A DNA stretch of 64,000 nucleotides from Brooklawnia sp032229645 (GTDB lineage: Bacteria; Actinomycetota; Actinomycetes; Propionibacteriales; Propionibacteriaceae). The notes under the pieces were generated by a model that did no database searches, was not told the origin of the DNA, and worked only from the letters and a program-made list of their open reading frames with translations. The position numbers and the translations under genes are program-made. Of the stretch, positions 44,546 to 53,058 are shown piece by piece. The stretch is from the NCBI GenBank assembly GCA_963722295.1, contig CAVRLB010000004.1:186001-250000 (forward strand), given 5' to 3'. Position 1 is the first letter of the stretch. Every line of letters begins with the position of its first letter.

Positions 44546-44571
44546 GGTGACTGTGGTGCCCGAACGTGGTT

Positions 44572-45159
44572 CTATCGCCTTGAGCTGCGGCCCTTCAGGG
44601 CGCGCATGATCTGTACGCCCCCGAGCACGACCAGCGAGATGCCGAGCAGCCACCACAGCGTCAACGCGCCCGCGAGCGGCGTGATGATCAACGAGATGCC
44701 CGCGATGATGCTGATCACGCCGTAGAAGATGCTCCAGGCGTTGCTGCCGCCACGGTTGACGACGACAAATGCCATCACGCCCTCGAAGAGCCAGAGAATG
44801 CCGATGGTTATCGACAAGAACATCGCGAGCACCGACGCTGTGGCGCCGAGGTTTGCGAACATCACGATCCCGGCTATGAGGTAGAGCGCGCCGAGCACAA
44901 TCTGGCCGGTACGCGACCACCCCTTGAGGTTCTTCGAGAACAGACCGATGCCGAGATAGACCACACCGACGACGAGCGCGTAGATGGCCATCACTATCGC
45001 GACGATCTTCATCACGACAGTCCCGGATGTCGCCGGATACAAGATGATGAAAACGCCGAGCGCTATCGCCACGAGGCCGCCGATGCCGAAGGCGACACGC
45101 AGACCGTCGCCGTCACTCTTGATGAAGTCGTTGGGGCTGGATGCGGATGTAAAGGACAT
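44572..45159 (-). CDS. HdeD-family membrane protein
   Basis: A 195-residue protein with six hydrophobic segments arranged as three hairpins (LRVAFGIGGLVAIALGVFIIL, IVAIVMAIYALVVGVVYLGIG, IVLGALYLIAGIVMFANLG and three more). This is the HdeD/DUF308 pattern. In E. coli HdeD belongs to the acid-fitness island beside gad genes; the gadB gene here lies 3 kb away. The biochemical role is unknown. AGGAG precedes the ATG. Confidence 0.88.
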   Translation of the reverse strand: MSFTSASSPNDFIKSDGDGLRVAFGIGGLVAIALGVFIILYPATSGTVVMKIVAIVMAIYALVVGVVYLGIGLFSKNLKGWSRTGQIVLGALYLIAGIVMFANLGATASVLAMFLSITIGILWLFEGVMAFVVVNRGGSNAWSIFYGVISIIAGISLIITPLAGALTLWWLLGISLVVLGGVQIMRALKGRSSRR

Positions 45160-45349
45160 GGTGGGTGGCTCCTGCTACGAAGGGGTGTCTCCGACCTACG
45201 CTCGGACTGGAGGAATCTGCACCGAACAGCAGAGACACTTACGGCACGCCCTGCTCCTCATATCGACTGGCGCAAGACGCATTTCAACCATATCGTTTTT
45301 CCAGGATCCCGGATACACGTCGAGGCACTGGCGCTTGGCATCCACGACA

Positions 45350-45450
45350 GCAGCTAGCGAAAGCCACTGCGGCTAGCGAAGGTCGCTAGCTGGTGCTACT
45401 TCTGGCAGCCGCTACCACCTGGACGAACATTCCGGCAGCCGCTACCGGCC
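45350..45450. repeat. CGGYAGYNGCT-type repeats (family C, cluster 4)
   Basis: CAGCTAGCGAAAG, CGGCTAGCGAAGG and two close copies of GGCAGCCGCTACC (about 45404 and 45434) upstream of the exporter operon. The remainder of the 362-bp gap (45160-45521) shows nothing I can name. Confidence 0.7.
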
Positions 45451-45521
45451 GGAGCGGAGCGGTAAGGTGATGACGATGCCATCACGCTGCCGACCGGCTA
45501 CCAGGAGATGATGGAAACGAA

Positions 45522-47192
45522 ATGACCAACACCGCAGCACCCTCCGGTGCCAAGGCAACTCTGGCCAGCAGTGGCGGACGACGGGCGGTGATCGCCCAGG
45601 TCACCGCCTCCGTCATCACGTCGCAGGCTCTCACCTGGTTCCTCATCGTGGTGTCGGCCATCGTCGCCCAGGCGGCCGGCGCCCGGATGGTCGGTGGCTA
45701 CCAGATCGCCTGGGCCGTCATCCTGCTGGCCGTGGCCGGTGTCAGCGAGGGTGTCGCGGCAATCATCAGCGACCGCAGTACCGGACGAGAGTCGGCCCGG
45801 ATTCATCGATTGGTATTGGGACACTGTTTCAGGCTCGGACCGGCGGCGTTCACCGGGGAGCAGACCGGTGAGGCGGTGTCGATGATGACAGACGGCGTCG
45901 AGCGGGTGGCCGGGTACCGTCAGGGTTTCATCGGCCCAACCATAGGTTCGGTGCTCAGCCCCGCATTGATCCTGATCAGCGTCGCGATCGCCATCGATCC
46001 GCTCTCAGCAGGGGTGCTGCTCATCTGCATTCCCTTCGTCCCGCTGGCCGTCGGTGGATTCCAGAGCGCTTTCCGGAAGGTCTCCGCTGCCTCGCGAGAC
46101 GCACGCAGCAAGCTGGCGGCCGACTTCCTCACCGCTATCCAGGGCCTCACCACGCTGGTGCTGCTTCGCGCGGCCGACCGCGTCGGCGACCGGCTGGCCG
46201 ACACCGGGGAGGCCAACCGGCGGGCCACCATGTCACTGCTCGCGCGCAACCAGCTGATCCTGTTCATCACCGACACGGCATTCTCGCTGTTCATGGTCAG
46301 TGCCTCGGCCGCGCTGGCCTTCTGGCGGCTCGACAGCGGCATGATCGACGCCGGTCAGGCCATCGCGCTGGTGCTCATCGCGACTCTGCTGAGCGCACCG
46401 GTCGACAAGATCGGCGGCTTCTTCTACATCGGGATGGCCGGACTCGCCATGCAGCGCCAGATCCTGGAGTTCCTACGCCGCCCGGTGCCCGTCCGCAGCA
46501 CGGCCGAGACCACGAACACCGACGCCGCCGTCGAGATGCGGGAGCTGGGCTTCGGATACACCGCGGAGAATCCGATCCTCGATGGAGTAACGATGCGAGT
46601 TCCCAAGCGGACCCGCACCGCAATCTTCGGGCCGTCCGGCTCCGGCAAATCGACGCTGATCTCCGTGCTCTGCGGCGACCTGATACCGCAGCGCGGAGTC
46701 TGCCTGGTCGACGGAGTTCCACTCGATGCCGGCACCCAGGACGAGGTACGAGCCAGATCTGCCCTGATGCGTCAACACACTTGGCTCTTCGTCGGGAGCA
46801 TGGCCGAGAACCTGCGCATCGGCAATCCCGAAGCGACCGATGCCGAGCTGTGGCAGGCCCTCGACCGGGTTGCCCTCGGCGACTGGACGCGGCGGCTGCC
46901 CGATGGTCTGGACACCCAGCTGGGCGAGCGCGGCATGGCTGTCTCCGGCGGACAGGCGCAGCGAATCTCGCTGGCCCGCGCGATGCTGTCCGGACGCGGG
47001 CTGTTGTTGCTGGACGAGCCGACATCCCAGGTCGATCTGGAATCCGAGCAGATCATCTGGGCAGCCGTCGATGAGCTGGCGGTCGACCACACCATCGTGA
47101 TGGCCACTCATCGGGCGTCCGCGGCCCACCATGCCGATCAGGTGCTGGCCATGACCGGCGCCGGTCTGAACACGGCTGCGGAGGACGCGTGA
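45522..47192 (+). CDS. ABC exporter, fused permease-ATPase (CydD-like half)
   Basis: A 556-residue half-transporter: six-helix membrane domain (about 20-320), then an ATPase with Walker A FGPSGSGKST, signature VSGGQAQR, Walker B LLLLDEPTSQ and H-loop MATHRAS. Arrangement with the next gene (GTGA overlap) shows a heterodimer. Overall it resembles the CydD/CydC group, which export thiols such as cysteine and glutathione for cytochrome bd assembly, but no cydAB genes are adjacent and the substrate is uncertain. The ATG at 45522 has GGAAACG upstream. Confidence 0.87.
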   Translation: MTNTAAPSGAKATLASSGGRRAVIAQVTASVITSQALTWFLIVVSAIVAQAAGARMVGGYQIAWAVILLAVAGVSEGVAAIISDRSTGRESARIHRLVLGHCFRLGPAAFTGEQTGEAVSMMTDGVERVAGYRQGFIGPTIGSVLSPALILISVAIAIDPLSAGVLLICIPFVPLAVGGFQSAFRKVSAASRDARSKLAADFLTAIQGLTTLVLLRAADRVGDRLADTGEANRRATMSLLARNQLILFITDTAFSLFMVSASAALAFWRLDSGMIDAGQAIALVLIATLLSAPVDKIGGFFYIGMAGLAMQRQILEFLRRPVPVRSTAETTNTDAAVEMRELGFGYTAENPILDGVTMRVPKRTRTAIFGPSGSGKSTLISVLCGDLIPQRGVCLVDGVPLDAGTQDEVRARSALMRQHTWLFVGSMAENLRIGNPEATDAELWQALDRVALGDWTRRLPDGLDTQLGERGMAVSGGQAQRISLARAMLSGRGLLLLDEPTSQVDLESEQIIWAAVDELAVDHTIVMATHRASAAHHADQVLAMTGAGLNTAAEDA

Positions 47193-48913
47193 GTACCACC
47201 GCCGAGTTGAGCCGCTGGCTGCTGAAGGTCACCAGACCGGTACTGAAGCCCCTGGGGGCATCGGTCGGGTTCCGGCATCTCGATCAGCTCACAGGGCTGG
47301 CGATGCTCGGCTTGGGTGCCGGCGCCGTAGCCCGGCTGATCGCCTCGAAGGCCGGGCTAACCGAAGGCGACACCGGCCGGCTACCAGGCAGCATCGCCGG
47401 CCTGGTGATCACGTTGGTCGTGCTCTCGCTACTGAAAGGCCTGGCCCGCTACCTGGAGCAGTTCTTCGGGCACCTTGTCGCCTTCAAGGCCCTCGAATTG
47501 CTGCGGGTCCAGCTCTACCGGGCGCTGACCCCACAAGCCCCGATGGTGCTGCAGCGCGCCACCTCCGGCGATCTGCTGGTGCGCGCCACCAAAGACATCG
47601 ACCGCGTCGAGGTCTTCTTCGCTCATACGTTCCCGCCGGCGGTCACTGCCATCACCATTCCGCTGCTCGCCGTGCTGGGTGTGGGCGGCTGGGCGTCCTG
47701 GCCGGTGGCTGGTGCACTCGCGGCAGGTCTGGCTGTCAGCGCCGTGCTGCTCCCCCTGCTCGGTGTCGTCCGGACCCAGCAGGCAGCGGGCCACAGCGCC
47801 TGGCTTCGCGGCCGGCTCGGGCAGCATGTCACCGATTCGATGCAGGGCATGGCAGAGATCACCGGCTATGGCCACACCGGTCGCCGGCTCGACGAGATGA
47901 CCGCGCTCGACGACCAGATCGGCGCTGCCCAGAGGCCCAGGGGCAACCTGCAGGCTGTCCGTGCCGGATCGCAGACCGTCGTCCGGGCGGCGACCACCCT
48001 TGCGGTCACGCTCGTCGGCCTGGCAGGTGACCTCGGCATCGTCCCGCTGGCGATCGTGGTGGCGCTCAGCTGGAAGCTCTTCGACACCACCGCCGCGGTC
48101 ACCGACTTCATGTCCGGTCTGGATGCCTCACTGGCCGCCGCGGCGCGCGTCCACGAGATCATCGTCGCCGCCCCGACAGTCAGCGATCCCGCCCAACCGG
48201 CCCGGATGCCTGACGGCCCGCTCAGCGTGGTCTGGCGACGGGTCAGCTACCAGTACCCGGGCGGCAACGCAGGCCGGGAGCCCGCGCTCAGCGATGTGAG
48301 CATCGAGGTGCCCGCAGGCAGCCACTGCTGCCTTGCGGGTGTTTCGGGCTGCGGCAAGTCGACGCTACTCTCGCTGGCGGTGCGTTTCGACGACCCCACC
48401 AGCGGCGCGGTGCTGGTCGGAGGCATCGACACTCGCGACCTGGAATTGGACGAATTGCGCTCCCGGGTGGCGCTGGTCACTCAGGCCACCTTCTTGATCC
48501 ACGGGACGATCTCCGAGAACCTCCGGCTGGCCGATCCCGCGGCTCCAGATGACAGGCTTTGGCAGGTGCTGCAGATCGCCCAACTGGACGCGGAGATCCG
48601 CGAGATGCCCGACGGTCTCGCCACGCAGGTGGGTGAACAGGGCCAGCAGATCTCCGGCGGCCAGCGGCAACGCCTCGCACTGGCCCGCGCGTTGCTGTCG
48701 GACGCCGACGTCTTCTTGTTGGACGAATTCACCGCGCATCTCGATCCACCGCTGGCAGCGCGAGTGTGCGCGAGCCTACGCACGGCCCGCCCGCGGGCGA
48801 CGATCATCGAGTCGACGCACGATCTGCAGGGCATCGATCAGGCAGATCAGGTCATCGCGCTGGACCATGGACGACTTGCCCCGCAAGCCCTGAACCGGCT
48901 GCTCGACCGCTGA
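47189..48913 (+). CDS. ABC exporter, fused permease-ATPase (CydC-like half)
   Basis: A 574-residue partner of the preceding half-transporter. The membrane domain is followed by Walker A AGVSGCGKST, signature ISGGQRQR, Walker B VFLLDEFTAH and H-loop STHDLQ. The residue after the catalytic glutamate is Phe rather than the usual Pro, and the D-loop differs from the consensus, so the two ATP sites may not be equivalent. GTG start inside the upstream stop (GTGA), with GGAGG before it. Ends 83 bp from the convergent prenyltransferase. Confidence 0.87.
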   Translation: MSTTAELSRWLLKVTRPVLKPLGASVGFRHLDQLTGLAMLGLGAGAVARLIASKAGLTEGDTGRLPGSIAGLVITLVVLSLLKGLARYLEQFFGHLVAFKALELLRVQLYRALTPQAPMVLQRATSGDLLVRATKDIDRVEVFFAHTFPPAVTAITIPLLAVLGVGGWASWPVAGALAAGLAVSAVLLPLLGVVRTQQAAGHSAWLRGRLGQHVTDSMQGMAEITGYGHTGRRLDEMTALDDQIGAAQRPRGNLQAVRAGSQTVVRAATTLAVTLVGLAGDLGIVPLAIVVALSWKLFDTTAAVTDFMSGLDASLAAAARVHEIIVAAPTVSDPAQPARMPDGPLSVVWRRVSYQYPGGNAGREPALSDVSIEVPAGSHCCLAGVSGCGKSTLLSLAVRFDDPTSGAVLVGGIDTRDLELDELRSRVALVTQATFLIHGTISENLRLADPAAPDDRLWQVLQIAQLDAEIREMPDGLATQVGEQGQQISGGQRQRLALARALLSDADVFLLDEFTAHLDPPLAARVCASLRTARPRATIIESTHDLQGIDQADQVIALDHGRLAPQALNRLLDR

Positions 48914-48964
48914 GGTGCCTGGCCGCCCGCTACCCGCGCAACAGAAATCGCGTCTGATCCCCGC

Positions 48965-48987
48965 AGCAACACGCAGCGGTGATTCTC
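48965..48987 (-). repeat. Dispersed repeat family B, copy 3
   Basis: On the minus strand it reads GAGAATCACCGCTGCGTG plus TTGCT, 21 of 23 identical to 43057-43079. It again lies between two convergent genes. Confidence 0.65.
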
Positions 48988-48996
48988 CGGCGGGCC

Positions 48997-49962
48997 CTAG
49001 GACGAGCGGGTGACGACCTCGTCACACAAACGGTCCAGCGCGTCCTTGGCAGCGCCGGCGGGCAGCGGCGACAGATAGCTGCGCGCAACAGCGGCCCGGC
49101 GGTTGATCTCGTCGCGGGTCTGATCGATCACCGAGCTGGACCGCAGCCGGGCCAATGCCTGCGCCAGGTCGCCATCATCGTCCAGGCCACCGGCGATGAA
49201 TGCGGCGAGTTCGTGATCTGACGCCGAAGGCGACGACCTCAGCAGCAGAGTCGGCAGGGTGGGGATACCCTCGCGCAGATCCGTGCCGGGCGTCTTGCCG
49301 GTCTTGTCGGAGACGATATCGATCAGGTCATCCGACAGCTGGAAGACCATCCCGATCTCGAGACCGAAGCGGCCCATGGCGTCCAGAACCTCGGCGGAGA
49401 CACCCCCGATCATGCCACCGAAGAGCGCGGAGGCGCGGATCAACGACGCGGTCTTTCCGGCCAGCACCTTGAAATGATGTTCGATCGGGTCCTCGCCGGC
49501 CTGGGGCCCCGCGGTCTCGGCCATCTGGCCTTCGACCAGTTCGGCGAAGGTACGAGCCTGCAGGTCGACATATTCTGGGCCGAGCATTGCGACATAGCTG
49601 GAGGCCCGGGCGAAGAGATAGTCGCCGACCAGGATCGCCGTCGAATTGCCATAGCGACGGTTCGCGCTGGTCACCCCTCGGCGAAGGTCCGCCTCGTCCA
49701 TCACATCATCGTGGTAGAGACTCGCGACGTGTGTCAGTTCCATCACCAGAGCCGCGTTGATCAATCGGGTCAGGTCGAAACCCGACCCCAGATGGGCGGC
49801 GATGACGACCATGGCCGGACGGAACCGTTTGCCTCCGGCTGCCACCACATGCTGGGCGGCCTGCGTGACGAAGGAATACTGCGAGACCGTTGCTTCCGTC
49901 AGCTTGTCCTCGATGATGGCAAGCGTGTCGGCAATTGTTTGCGCAAAGTCTTCGTCAGCCAT
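48997..49962 (-). CDS. Polyprenyl diphosphate synthase
   Basis: A 321-residue trans-prenyl diphosphate synthase. First aspartate-rich motif LYHDDVMDEADLRRG, second FQLSDDLIDIVSD, plus GGKRFRP for pyrophosphate binding. It extends an allylic diphosphate to a long chain, most likely the menaquinone side chain given its position 2 bp behind nuoN; this linkage recurs in actinobacteria. The ATG at 49962 is used (MADEDFAQTIADTL); upstream codons overlap nuoN. No good Shine-Dalgarno sequence, so translation is probably coupled to nuoN. Confidence 0.92.
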   Translation of the reverse strand: MADEDFAQTIADTLAIIEDKLTEATVSQYSFVTQAAQHVVAAGGKRFRPAMVVIAAHLGSGFDLTRLINAALVMELTHVASLYHDDVMDEADLRRGVTSANRRYGNSTAILVGDYLFARASSYVAMLGPEYVDLQARTFAELVEGQMAETAGPQAGEDPIEHHFKVLAGKTASLIRASALFGGMIGGVSAEVLDAMGRFGLEIGMVFQLSDDLIDIVSDKTGKTPGTDLREGIPTLPTLLLRSSPSASDHELAAFIAGGLDDDGDLAQALARLRSSSVIDQTRDEINRRAAVARSYLSPLPAGAAKDALDRLCDEVVTRSS

Positions 49963-49964
49963 TG

Positions 49965-51515
49965 TCAGCGAATGAATCCTGCCGAGTTGATAGCGATGTC
50001 CAGCAGCGGCCCCGGTAGCACGCCAAGAAGAAGCGTACCGATAACCCCGACCCAAATCACTATCTGGGTGCCAATTCCAGGACTAACCAGCGCTGTCTCG
50101 GTGTTCGGCGCCTGCCCGAAGATCACCCAGACGACCCGGAAGTAGAACCCGGCGGTCACCAGGCTCGCGACCACGGCGATCAGGACGAGCCAGGAATATC
50201 CTCCGTTCCACGCGGCTGCGAAGACCGCAAGCTTGCCGATGAAACCACCAGTCAGCGGGATACCGGCCATGCTCAGCAGGAAGATGGTCATCAGCACACC
50301 GAGCAGCGGATCGCGGCGACCCAGCCCTGCCCATGCGGTGAAGCTGGTGGCTTCCGCGCCCGAACGGCGAACCAGAGTGACGATCGCGAAGGCACCCATC
50401 GTGGCCAGGCCATAGGCGGTCAGATAGACCAGGATCGCCGAGACCGAACCAACCCGATCGTCCGCCAGGCCGTTGGCGGTGGTGACCGCACCGATCACGC
50501 CGACCAGGATGAAGCCGGCGTGCGCGATGGACGAATAGGCCAGCAGCCGCTTGACATCTGTTTGGATCAGGCCGGCCAGCGAGCCGACGACCATCGTGGC
50601 CACGGCGATGACCGCCAGCGCCGGCTGCCAATCCCAGCGCATCGAGCCGAGCGCGACGTACAACAGTCGCAGCAGGCCGACGGTGGCCGCCAGCTTGGTG
50701 CAGATCGCCATGAATCCGGTCACCGGAGTCGGAGCGCCCTGATAGACGTCCGGCACCCAGTTGTGAAAAGGCACCGCGCCCATCTTGAACAGCACGCCGA
50801 CCACGATCAGTCCCAGCCCGGCGAGCAGCAGCCACGGCGATTGGGTATTGGCCTGAATGGCCAGATCGATGTCGCGGAAGTAGAACGAGCCCGCGTAGCC
50901 GAAGGTGAGTGCAACACCGTAGAGGAAGATGGCCGAGCTCAGCGCGCCGAGCAGGAAGTACTTCAGCGACGCCTCCTGGCTCAGCAGTCGGCGACGACGG
51001 GCCATTCCGCTGAGCACGTAGAGCGGGAACGACAAGATCTCGAGTGCCACGAACATGATCAGCAGATCGTTCGCCGCGACGAAGACCATCATGCCCGCGA
51101 TCGAGAAGAGCAGCAGCGGAAAGACCTCGGTCTGCTCCTGGCGGGCGGCGATGGCTTCCCGCTCCGCCTGCGAGCTGGGCACCGCGGACGCGTTGGGAGC
51201 GAACGGCGACTCACCGCCACCGACTCGCCGCTCGGCAAAGAGCAGCGCCGCCAGCGCTCCGAAGAAGAGCAGCAGCATCCAGGCAAGCTGGGACGGGCCG
51301 TCGAACGTCAGCGCGTTCATGGCGGTCAGCTGCGGGGGGTAGATCGTCCAGCCGACCAGCGTCCAGGCGAAGGCACCGAACAGCACCAGTAACGTCCAGG
51401 CCGCCTGCACGGTCGGACGAACCAACCGGGGCACCGCACCTTCGAAGACGATGGCGATCGTGCCGCCCAACAGCACCAGCAAGACTGGTGCGGCGGGCAG
51501 AAACTCCTCGAGCAT
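49965..51515 (-). CDS. nuoN: NADH-quinone oxidoreductase subunit N
   Basis: An antiporter-like proton-pumping subunit in the membrane arm of complex I, 516 residues with about 14 helices. The key lysine-bearing helix (SLKYFLLGALSSAIFLYG) and the discontinuous-helix region VKRLLAYSSIAHAGFILVG are present. The ATG at 51515 shares one base with the nuoM stop (TGATG), with GGAGG upstream; a GTG one codon earlier is possible. Last nuo gene. Confidence 0.97.
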   Translation of the reverse strand: MLEEFLPAAPVLLVLLGGTIAIVFEGAVPRLVRPTVQAAWTLLVLFGAFAWTLVGWTIYPPQLTAMNALTFDGPSQLAWMLLLFFGALAALLFAERRVGGGESPFAPNASAVPSSQAEREAIAARQEQTEVFPLLLFSIAGMMVFVAANDLLIMFVALEILSFPLYVLSGMARRRRLLSQEASLKYFLLGALSSAIFLYGVALTFGYAGSFYFRDIDLAIQANTQSPWLLLAGLGLIVVGVLFKMGAVPFHNWVPDVYQGAPTPVTGFMAICTKLAATVGLLRLLYVALGSMRWDWQPALAVIAVATMVVGSLAGLIQTDVKRLLAYSSIAHAGFILVGVIGAVTTANGLADDRVGSVSAILVYLTAYGLATMGAFAIVTLVRRSGAEATSFTAWAGLGRRDPLLGVLMTIFLLSMAGIPLTGGFIGKLAVFAAAWNGGYSWLVLIAVVASLVTAGFYFRVVWVIFGQAPNTETALVSPGIGTQIVIWVGVIGTLLLGVLPGPLLDIAINSAGFIR

Positions 51516-53044
51516 CACTTTCCTCCCATCGACCCGGGCAGCGGATCGGTCATGCCCACAACGTTCATGGTGGTGCTGGCGGTTTGCTCGACCACGTTGA
51601 TCATCGGCTGCGGGAAGAACCCGAAGACAAGCAGCAGCGCGATCAGCGGGCCGATCACGAGCTTCTCGCGACCGCCCAGATCACTGGTGATCGACCTGCG
51701 CACCTCATCGCTCGGCAAGCCGGTGAAGACCCGCTGATACGCCCAGAGCACGTAGAGCGCAGCCAGCACGGTCGCGAAGACCGCGACCAGCACGGCAACG
51801 GTCTGGCGGGGCCAGGCTCCGGTCATGATGGTGAACTCACCCGCGAAGTTGGCGGTACCCGGCAGACCGAGAGTGGCCAACCCGGAGACCAGGAAGACAC
51901 CCGCCAGCAGCGGAGCCAACTGCTGCACACCACCGAAGTCGGCGATCTCGACCGAACCGCGACGGTTCAGCAGGAATCCGACCGCCAGGAAGAGCGCCGC
52001 GGAACTGAAGCCGTGGGCCAGCATGTAGAAGATCGAGCCGGTCATCGAACTGGTGGTGAAGGCGAAGATGCCCAGCACCATGAACCCGAAGTGGCTGACC
52101 GAGGTATAGGAGACCAGCCGCAGCAGATTGGTGCTGGTAATCGCCAGCAGCGCTCCGTAGATGATCGAGATCACCGCGAGCACCACGACCAGCGGGGTTG
52201 CCCACAGGCTCGCACCGGGCAACATGCCCAGGCAGATCCGGATCATCCCGAAGGTGCCGATCTTGTCGAGGATGCCGACCAGCAAAGCGGTCGCACCCGG
52301 GACGGCCTGTTCGGCGGTGTCCGGCAGCCAGCTGTGCACCGGAACCATCGGAGCCTTCACCGCGAAGGCGATGAAGAAGCCGATGAACAGCACCTTCTGC
52401 ACGGTCTCGCTCATCGGGATGGCAGCGAAATCGTCGATCAGGAAGCTGGGCTGCCCGGCTCCCGCGGTGATCCCGTAGACGCCGATCACCGCGAAAAGCA
52501 TGATCAGGCCGCCGGCCAGCGAGAAGAGCAGGAACTTCATGGCTGCCTTACCGCGCTCGGCCCCGCCCCATCCGGTGATGAGGAAGAACATCGGGATCAG
52601 CGTCGCCTCGAAGAAGATGTAGAAGAGCAGCACGTCTGCCGACATGAAGACGAACAGGGCGAAGCCTTCGACCAACAGCGCCAGCGCGCCGAAGACGTTG
52701 CCGCCCCAGCGTGGCTCGGCGTGGCCTTCGGGTCGCTTCGAGTCCAGCGTCCACTCGGCGCCAAGCACGATGGGCACCAGAATGACGGTCAGCAGCACCA
52801 TCGCGCGGCCCATGCCGTCCAGCGACAGCGCATACCAGGCACCGATCTGCGGGATCCAGGAGACCATCTCCGACAGGTTGCTCGAAGCCGCGGCGAAGAA
52901 CGCCCAGACTCCGACGGCCAGCGTCGCCAGCGAACCAACCAGGGCGACCTGCTTACCGGCCTTGCCTCGGACCATGAAAGCGATCAACGCGAAGATCAGC
53001 GGCAGCAGGCCGAGGATCGTCAGCAAGGGGATCGAGTTATTCAT
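51515..53044 (-). CDS. nuoM: NADH-quinone oxidoreductase subunit M
   Basis: Antiporter-like membrane subunit, 509 residues. Landmarks are the glutamate-bearing FYIFFEATLIPMFFLI, the lysine region AMKFLLFSLAGGLIML, and HSWLPDTAEQAVPGATALLVGIL. ATG 53044 behind GGGGAGGAG. Fifteen bases or so downstream of nuoL. Confidence 0.97.
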   Translation of the reverse strand: MNNSIPLLTILGLLPLIFALIAFMVRGKAGKQVALVGSLATLAVGVWAFFAAASSNLSEMVSWIPQIGAWYALSLDGMGRAMVLLTVILVPIVLGAEWTLDSKRPEGHAEPRWGGNVFGALALLVEGFALFVFMSADVLLFYIFFEATLIPMFFLITGWGGAERGKAAMKFLLFSLAGGLIMLFAVIGVYGITAGAGQPSFLIDDFAAIPMSETVQKVLFIGFFIAFAVKAPMVPVHSWLPDTAEQAVPGATALLVGILDKIGTFGMIRICLGMLPGASLWATPLVVVLAVISIIYGALLAITSTNLLRLVSYTSVSHFGFMVLGIFAFTTSSMTGSIFYMLAHGFSSAALFLAVGFLLNRRGSVEIADFGGVQQLAPLLAGVFLVSGLATLGLPGTANFAGEFTIMTGAWPRQTVAVLVAVFATVLAALYVLWAYQRVFTGLPSDEVRRSITSDLGGREKLVIGPLIALLLVFGFFPQPMINVVEQTASTTMNVVGMTDPLPGSMGGK

Positions 53045-53058
53045 CTCAGCTCCTCCCC

